From the NCBI GenBank assembly GCA_964592475.1, contig CAZQEZ010000159.1:1-8945 (forward strand): a stretch of DNA of 8,945 nt, given 5' to 3'. Made by a program: the position numbers and the translations under genes. Source of the stretch: CAZQEZ01 sp964592475. Lineage in GTDB: Bacteria > Bacteroidota > Bacteroidia > Cytophagales > Cyclobacteriaceae. The notes beneath the pieces are model-generated. The model ran no database searches, had not been told where the DNA came from, and worked only from the letters and a program-made list of their open reading frames with translations. This document shows, piece by piece, positions 4,167-8,945 of this stretch; positions within the stretch are counted from its first letter, which is position 1; each line of letters starts with the position of its first letter.

Positions 4167-6912
4167 TTCTTTGCGGCACCACGATCATTTTTTTAGGTGG
4201 TTTCCCTGCTAGCCATTTTTGTATTTTCTCATTAGCCAAAACGTGCTTTTCAATTTCACTTTTATTCATATCAACTGGAAAACTCATTTTGTCACGTACT
4301 TTTCCGTTTACTGAAATTGGATATTCAAATGCATCTTCTTTAATATATTCTTCTTTAAAATCAGGAAAAGGAGCATTAATAATGCTATTTTGATGACCTG
4401 ATCTGTGCCACAACTCTTCGGTGATGTGCGGGGCAAAAGGTGACAAAATAATCAGCAGTGGCTCTAAAATCGATTTTTTGTTACATTTCATCGAGACCAG
4501 CCCATTAACACAAATCATGAATTCGCTTACTGATGTATTGAAAGACAGCGATTCAATATCTTCTGCAATCTTTTTTATTGTTTTATGCAGAAGCTTAAGC
4601 TCGGCTTTTTCAGGTTTCGCGTCTGATACGTTAAAATTATCGCCATTAAAAAACAATCCCCATAAACGTCGTAGAAATTTGGCAACGCCATCAATACCAT
4701 GGGTATTCCATGGTTTTGAATCCTCTATGGGTCCTAAAAACATTTCATACATTCGCAATGTATCGGCTCCGTATTTTTCTATTACATCGTCAGGGTTTAC
4801 CACATTGTACCAGCGTTTAGACATTTTTTCTACCATGTATCCACATACTAGTTTGCCGTTTTCCAATTCAAAGGTTGCATCTTTATATTCCGGCATCCAT
4901 TTTTTAAATGCTTCAATATCCAATACATCATTTTCTACAATATTTACGTCTACATGCAATTCAATAGTATCATAGTTGTTTTTTAAACCCGCCGAAACAA
5001 ACTTATTCTCATTTTTTAATTTGTAAAGAAGATTAGAACGGCCTTGTATCATTCCCTGATTAACCAATTTTTTAAATGGTTCCTCATGAAAAATAAAACC
5101 TCTATCGAACAAAAACAAGTTCCAAAATCTAGAATACAGCAAGTGGCCGGTGGCATGTTCAGTACCGCCAATATAAAGATCTACTTGATTCCAATATTTA
5201 ACTGCCTCAGAACTTACAAATTGTTGATTGTTTTGGGCATCCATGTATCGTAAAAAATACCAGCTGCTACCAGCCCAGCCCGGCATGGTAGTTAGTTCGT
5301 ATTCATACTTATTCTGGTACTTCCAGTCTTTGGCTCTACCCAGCGGTGGCTCACCTGTTTCCGTTGGTTTGTATTCGTCTACCGGAGGCAGTTCAAGAGG
5401 TAATTCATTTTCGGGTAATAACTTTGGTAAATCATCTTTAAAATATACTGGCACAGGTTCTCCCCAGTAGCGCTGCCTACTAAACACGGCATCACGCATT
5501 TTATAATTGATTTTTGCTTTTCCAAATCCTTCTTTTTCTGCTTTTTCAGTAGTAGCTTGTATGGCATTTGTAGAATCCATGCCGTTCAAAAAGCCTGAAT
5601 TTATCATTTTGCCATGCTTAATTTCCGTTGGATCATCCAAGTCTTCGGTTCCGGCTATTACCCTTACAATGGGCAAATTAAAGTGATTGGCAAACCGAAA
5701 ATCTCTATCGTCTGATGAAGGAACCGCCATTACTACTCCTGTGCCATAACCGGCTAATACATAATCTGCTATCCACAAGGGTACTTTTTCCTGGTTAAAT
5801 GGATTGATCACGTAGCTTCCGGTGAAAACGCCCGAAACTGATTTTACATCGGCCATTCTTTCTCTTTCAGAACGGTTTTTGGCTTCGGCTATATAGGCTT
5901 TTACTGCTTTTTTATATTCTTCGGTAGTTAATTCGTTTACTAATTCGTGCTCAGGAGCTAATACTAAATAGGTTACTCCAAAAGTTGTATCAGGCCGGGT
6001 AGTAAAAGCAGTTAGGATAATATCTTTATTTGCTACCTTAAAATCAAGTTCACAACCATAAGATTTGCCAATCCAGTTAGTTTGCATGTCTTTCATGGAA
6101 GTGCTCCAGTCCAATTGATCAAGGTTTTTCAGTAAGCGATCGGCATAGGCAGTAATACGCATCATCCACTGCTTCATCTTTTTTCTTTCTACAGGATGCC
6201 CTCCTCGTTCGCTATAGCCATCTTTTACCTCATCATTCGCCAATACAGTACCAAGTTCAGGACACCAGTTCACTATTGCTTCGGCAGGGTAGGTGAGTCT
6301 ATAATTTAATAGCAGTTCTTCCTTTTCTTTGTCAGAAAAGTTAAGCCAATCTTCTGCAGAAAATAAAGGTGTATCTTCATCGCAAGCAGCAGCAATATTT
6401 TTATTTCCATCTTTTTCAAAAATGGATATTAGATCGGAGATCGGTTTCGCTTTTTCCTCCTGCTGGTCATACCAGGAGAGAAATAATTGCATAAAAATCC
6501 ACTGTGTCCATCTATAATAGCCTGGATCACTGGTATTTACTTCTCTTGACCAATCGAAGCAAAAGCCGATATTAGTTAACTGCTCTTTGTAGCGCTTAAT
6601 ATTTTGAGCAGTAGTAATGGCTGGATGCTGACCAGTTTGAATGGCATATTGCTCTGCCGGTAAGCCAAAAGCGTCAAAACCCATTGGATGCAACACGTTA
6701 AAACCTTTGTTTCGTTTATAACGAGAAACAATATCGGAGGCAATGTATCCGAGGGGATGTCCTACATGGAGTCCGGCACCAGAAGGATAAGGAAACATAT
6801 CCAGCACATAATACTTCGGCTTGTTTGTCTGCTCTTTTACTTGATAAATCTTTTTTTCATCCCAAGTCTTTTGCCATTTTTCTTCTATTTCCTGATGATT
6901 GTAATCGGCCAT
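4147..6912 (-). CDS. leuS: Leucyl-tRNA synthetase
   Basis: A complete 921-residue class Ia aminoacyl-tRNA synthetase that charges tRNA-Leu with leucine in the cytoplasm. The signature HVGH (49-52) follows PYPSGAGL, and KMSKR is at 696-700. The CP1 editing domain (about 290-470) has the Thr-rich TTRPDTTFG (304-312) and GYGTGVVMAVPSSDDRDFRFA (388-408); Asp401 and Asp404 keep the editing positions, but the usual His before them is Ser400. Other landmarks are FSRQRYWGEPVP (477-488), the tryptophan-rich GWAGSSWYFLRYMD, and the anticodon-binding and C-terminal domains ending at the stop. It is about 60 residues longer than the E. coli enzyme, partly from an insert at about 150-205 (FEKDGN, AACDEDTPLF). 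The zinc-binding CxxC after DG (231-232) is replaced by SERGG. Both features are, to my knowledge, normal for Bacteroidota. It is followed by tRNA-Leu and is divergent from the barrel gene. Confidence 0.97.
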   Translation of the reverse strand: MADYNHQEIEEKWQKTWDEKKIYQVKEQTNKPKYYVLDMFPYPSGAGLHVGHPLGYIASDIVSRYKRNKGFNVLHPMGFDAFGLPAEQYAIQTGQHPAITTAQNIKRYKEQLTNIGFCFDWSREVNTSDPGYYRWTQWIFMQLFLSWYDQQEEKAKPISDLISIFEKDGNKNIAAACDEDTPLFSAEDWLNFSDKEKEELLLNYRLTYPAEAIVNWCPELGTVLANDEVKDGYSERGGHPVERKKMKQWMMRITAYADRLLKNLDQLDWSTSMKDMQTNWIGKSYGCELDFKVANKDIILTAFTTRPDTTFGVTYLVLAPEHELVNELTTEEYKKAVKAYIAEAKNRSERERMADVKSVSGVFTGSYVINPFNQEKVPLWIADYVLAGYGTGVVMAVPSSDDRDFRFANHFNLPIVRVIAGTEDLDDPTEIKHGKMINSGFLNGMDSTNAIQATTEKAEKEGFGKAKINYKMRDAVFSRQRYWGEPVPVYFKDDLPKLLPENELPLELPPVDEYKPTETGEPPLGRAKDWKYQNKYEYELTTMPGWAGSSWYFLRYMDAQNNQQFVSSEAVKYWNQVDLYIGGTEHATGHLLYSRFWNLFLFDRGFIFHEEPFKKLVNQGMIQGRSNLLYKLKNENKFVSAGLKNNYDTIELHVDVNIVENDVLDIEAFKKWMPEYKDATFELENGKLVCGYMVEKMSKRWYNVVNPDDVIEKYGADTLRMYEMFLGPIEDSKPWNTHGIDGVAKFLRRLWGLFFNGDNFNVSDAKPEKAELKLLHKTIKKIAEDIESLSFNTSVSEFMICVNGLVSMKCNKKSILEPLLIILSPFAPHITEELWHRSGHQNSIINAPFPDFKEEYIKEDAFEYPISVNGKVRDKMSFPVDMNKSEIEKHVLANEKIQKWLAGKPPKKMIVVPQRIVNVVV

Positions 6913-6950
6913 GTTTTGAATTATATTTTTTTGAATAAAAAATGAAGTTG

Positions 6951-6996
6951 CAAAAATAGAGTATTTGATTTAATGGCTGAAATGCTGGCAAAAATA
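6951..6996 (-). promoter_or_regulatory. Two tandem candidate -7 elements for leuS
   Basis: Read on the minus strand, TATTTTTG occurs twice, at 6958-6951 and 6996-6989, each an exact TAnnTTTG match. The first would give a leader of about 32 nt before the leuS ATG, the second about 70 nt. Neither has a TTG at the normal 19-21-nt distance, so support is partial. Confidence 0.4.
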
Positions 6997-7057
6997 ATAT
7001 TGCCTTTTATTAAGATGATGTATAAACAATATTTAGCTAAACATTGTCTATAAAAGA

Positions 7058-7073
7058 AAATCATTAATGATTT
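7058..7073. repeat. 16-bp perfect palindrome upstream of the barrel gene
   Basis: AAATCATTAATGATTT is fully self-complementary with no loop. It lies 10 nt upstream of the TTG start at 7084 and between the divergent leuS and barrel-gene starts, a position suited to an operator. Given the AT-rich background, chance is not excluded. Confidence 0.35.
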
Positions 7074-7083
7074 ATACTTAATT

Positions 7084-8325
7084 TTGAAGAAACAATTAAT
7101 TTTTAATATAGTGAAATATTTACTCATTGGTATACTGCTTTACGTAAATGTTTTTGGCGTAAAAGCACAAGAAAATACTACGGATTCGGTTAGCAACAAA
7201 ATATTGGTGGTGGGCTTTGATACAGCTCAGTTTTATTCCAATGTTTTTTATCTTGAGGATTTGGCTTATTATAATAATACCACTGTGGACAGTGTGGTAG
7301 ATGCGTATCGTGGTAAGCTGCTACAAACACTGAAATATTTAGATCATGAAAAATATGATTTTGTAATAGCAGATTCAGCGGATCATGCCTTAGTGCATCA
7401 ATCGAGTGTATATTTAAATGTAAAAAATGATTATGATGAGGATTTTATAGGATTGGCTGCCAGTGATAGCATAAAAGAACCTTATCTTACCGATCTGATG
7501 AAGAAATATAATGCCGGTTATTTATTGTCAATAAACGCGTATGATATCTATCGTGATAAACCACCACAATATATTTCTTATAGCACCAAAACCCAACACA
7601 TTATCCATTATGACCTGTTTAATCGTAAATTAAACGCGGTATCCAGTGGAATAATTCCTTTGACTAGTTCTGCTAATGAAAGTTTTTACATGGTAAGCCG
7701 TTATGAAGCTTTTGCGGAGGATATTATTTTGAGGTTGAAAGCTTATTTAACTGCTGATGATAATGAATCTACTCGTACGCGATATAAAGAATTAAAAGAA
7801 GCTCGAGTGAAAAAAAATTGGGGGCTGGGTTTAAATGCAGGATTTGGTTCACCTTATGGCTTGCTAGGCGTACATTTAACACGTTACATTTCTCCTTCGG
7901 TAGATATTAACTTTGGATTGGGTTATGGTTTTAGTGGAATCAAATTGGGACTTGGAACCCGAATTTATATAATGAAATTTGAAAGTGAATTTAAACCCTT
8001 TTTGGCTTTTAATTACTCTTATGCTTCTGGTAATGAATTTCAAATGGGTGGCAGCACTGATGAATTTGGAAATCAACTTGAGCCGGATGATGTAAGTAAC
8101 TTCAAGATTTATAGGGATCACGCGTTACATTTTGCCGGAGGCATGCGATATCTTATTGATAATCAGCAAGTGCTACTAAGTGTAGGATATAGTTTTCCTG
8201 TTATTGGCAATAATCCGGAATTGCTAAGTGGGAAATTTAGCAAAAGCCGCATGAATTTTGTGGAAGCCATGGCTGTTGGTGGATTGGATATCACCCTTAC
8301 TTATACATTTTTTTTAGTTAAATAA
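7084..8325 (+). CDS. Secreted two-domain protein with C-terminal beta-barrel
   Basis: A 413-residue protein beginning with a signal peptide (1-29: MKK, a hydrophobic core, cleavage near VKA-QE). Residues about 38-225 form a soluble, mixed alpha/beta-looking domain: KILVVGFDTAQFYS (39-52), YDFVIADS (91-98), AGYLLSINAYDIYRD (144-158) and a repeated-tyrosine strand pair. After a charged linker (230-245), residues 246-413 alternate polar and apolar, are rich in Gly and Tyr (WGLGLNAGFG, VDINFGLGYGFSG, ITLTYTFFLVK), and look like a small outer-membrane beta-barrel of about eight strands. The N-terminal domain is probably periplasmic. I do not recognise a named family. The start is TTG at 7084; no in-frame ATG lies between the stop at 7051 and the signal sequence. 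A GTG at 7111 (residue 10) is the alternative, favoured if TAATTTTG at 7079-7086 is the promoter -7 element. The gene converges on the hydrolase-like gene with an 18-nt gap and no clear terminator. Confidence 0.8.
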   Translation: MKKQLIFNIVKYLLIGILLYVNVFGVKAQENTTDSVSNKILVVGFDTAQFYSNVFYLEDLAYYNNTTVDSVVDAYRGKLLQTLKYLDHEKYDFVIADSADHALVHQSSVYLNVKNDYDEDFIGLAASDSIKEPYLTDLMKKYNAGYLLSINAYDIYRDKPPQYISYSTKTQHIIHYDLFNRKLNAVSSGIIPLTSSANESFYMVSRYEAFAEDIILRLKAYLTADDNESTRTRYKELKEARVKKNWGLGLNAGFGSPYGLLGVHLTRYISPSVDINFGLGYGFSGIKLGLGTRIYIMKFESEFKPFLAFNYSYASGNEFQMGGSTDEFGNQLEPDDVSNFKIYRDHALHFAGGMRYLIDNQQVLLSVGYSFPVIGNNPELLSGKFSKSRMNFVEAMAVGGLDITLTYTFFLVK

Positions 8326-8343
8326 GTTAAGTTTTCCAATTTA

Positions 8344-8832
8344 TTATTTTGTAGGCTGCGGTCTATAAAAATACATTTTCCCTTTCGATACATTCTCCAA
8401 CTTAAGATTGCTTAACCCTACTTTTTTGCCTGAAAAGCTGGTATTTTGGTGTGCTAGTTGATAATGACCTTTGTCGTAAACTTTGTAGATTATTGCTGTG
8501 TGATGCGGCATTTGTTCCCGATATTCCGCGTTTCCGATTTTGTATTTTAGTTTAACTTTTTCAAACTGGATCATATCTCCTGGTAAAATTTCATCTTTGC
8601 CAGGATTAAGTTTTTTGCCATAGGTGTAAATAGTTTTCTTACTGCTACGGTCAAATTTGGCATTACTGGCGGTAAGTGCCGCATTGGCCAAGTCCCAGCA
8701 TTCGCCACGATCCACTTTTTTCCCGATAACAGATTTCACATATTTTACCACTTTTTGGTTGGTATTAGGTAGTTGAGCAAATGCAAAGGTGCAAATAAAG
8801 CTGAATGCAAGTAAGAAGTTTAATTTAATCAT
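8344..8832 (-). CDS. Secreted cysteine-hydrolase-fold protein (NlpC/P60- or CHAP-like)
   Basis: A 162-residue protein with a clear signal peptide (1-20, MIKLNFLLAFSFICTFAFAQ, cleaved at AFA-Q), so it is exported. The mature part has the order expected of a papain-like amidase or peptidase: GECWDLANAAL (43-53) with nucleophile Cys45, PGDMIQFEKV (84-93), HHTAIIYKV (110-118) with the likely catalytic His, and HQN (128-130), where Asn130 or its neighbour may be the third active-site residue. It ends in a short YRP strand (156-158). The GECWDLA motif is also the one I associate with the cysteine-proteinase-fold domain at the C-terminus of fungal Bbc1/Aim3, so this may be a bacterial member of that group. 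Peptidoglycan cleavage is possible but unproven. The ATG at 8832 is chosen over an in-frame GTG at 8862 because it starts the signal peptide exactly, and a candidate -7 element lies between the two. Confidence 0.78.
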   Translation of the reverse strand: MIKLNFLLAFSFICTFAFAQLPNTNQKVVKYVKSVIGKKVDRGECWDLANAALTASNAKFDRSSKKTIYTYGKKLNPGKDEILPGDMIQFEKVKLKYKIGNAEYREQMPHHTAIIYKVYDKGHYQLAHQNTSFSGKKVGLSNLKLENVSKGKMYFYRPQPTK

Positions 8833-8849
8833 CTTATTTAAGTTTTTAG

Positions 8850-8857
8850 CAAAAGTA
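8850..8857 (-). promoter_or_regulatory. Candidate -7 element for the hydrolase-like gene
   Basis: Read on the minus strand, 8857-8850 is TACTTTTG, an exact TAnnTTTG match 18 nt before the ATG at 8832. No TTG lies at the right upstream distance. If used, the leader would be only about 10 nt and the upstream GTG at 8862 could not be translated. Confidence 0.35.
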
Positions 8858-8898
8858 AACACATGTTTTCAAACGAATTTATGATAATAAAGGTGTGA

Positions 8899-8938
8899 TG
8901 GACATGTGTAATATTTCTAGAAATATTACACATGTCCA
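8899..8938. repeat. Perfect 40-bp palindrome at the right end of the window
   Basis: The left arm starts TGGACATGTG at 8899 and the right arm ends CACATGTCCA at 8938. All 20 base pairs match, with no loop, around a central CTAG (8917-8920). Pairing stops abruptly at 8898/8939 (A/A). It could be a real operator or cruciform site, but it directly abuts an adapter-like sequence, so a library fold-back artefact is at least as likely. Confidence 0.9.
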
Positions 8939-8945
8939 AGATCGG
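8939..8945 (+). other. Probable Illumina adapter remnant at the contig end
   Basis: The last seven bases, AGATCGG, are identical to the first seven of the common Illumina adapter (AGATCGGAAGAGC). They begin exactly where the palindrome ends and run to the last base given. Seven bases alone can match by chance, but the exact placement makes untrimmed adapter the better reading. Confidence 0.6.

Noticed and set aside
4421..4975. Long plus-strand open frame opposite leuS (184 codons), with several shorter ones
   Set aside because: It lies entirely within the well-supported leuS coding sequence on the other strand, has low-complexity Ser-rich composition and resembles no protein family.
6688..6945. 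Plus-strand open frame overlapping the leuS start
   Set aside because: It is antisense to the HVGH-containing N-terminus of LeuRS, and its hydrophobic tail comes from the complement of Lys/Glu-rich codons.

Overview
This is an AT-rich piece of a draft Bacteroidota genome. Three things point to that phylum. Several genes are preceded by the Bacteroidota promoter form (TTG, about 19-21 nt, TAnnTTTG), and most starts lack a strong Shine-Dalgarno sequence. The leucyl-tRNA synthetase has the long, zinc-ligand-poor insert I associate with this phylum. The NUMOD4/HTH protein and the small lipoprotein are also of a Bacteroidota type. I cannot place it more finely. A run of exactly 100 Ns (3827-3926) marks a scaffold join, and the right end looks like a contig end carrying library artefact.

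Layout, left to right. 76-609 (-) is a free-standing NUMOD4/HNH protein with a C-terminal helix-turn-helix. A 398-nt divergent intergenic region holds a 10-bp inverted repeat and a well-formed promoter for the ROK-family sugar kinase (1008-1916, +). The kinase overlaps tail-to-tail with a small lipoprotein gene (1906-2295, -), which lies just downstream of a TruC-type tRNA pseudouridine synthase (2341-3042, -). A terminator-like hairpin sits directly in front of the truC start codon. A two-helix membrane protein (3246-3551, +) converges on a 62-residue hypothetical protein (3566-3754, -).

After the gap comes a complete tRNA-Leu(CAG) (3966-4052, -), directly downstream of leuS (4147-6912, -) on the same strand. 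It has its own good promoter inside the end of leuS. Divergent from leuS is a secreted or outer-membrane protein with an N-terminal mixed alpha/beta-like domain and a C-terminal beta-barrel (7084-8325, + with a TTG start). It converges on a secreted cysteine-hydrolase-like protein (8344-8832, -).

The genes are mainly housekeeping (translation, tRNA modification, sugar phosphorylation) mixed with envelope proteins. I see no CRISPR array, insertion sequence, phage module, defence island or biosynthetic cluster, and no convincing new multi-gene system. The observations most worth checking are a perfect 40-bp palindrome at the right end followed directly by the first bases of an Illumina adapter, the leuS/tRNA-Leu pairing, the hairpin in the truC leader, the ROK kinase that has lost its zinc-cysteine motif, and the two-domain barrel protein with its ambiguous start.
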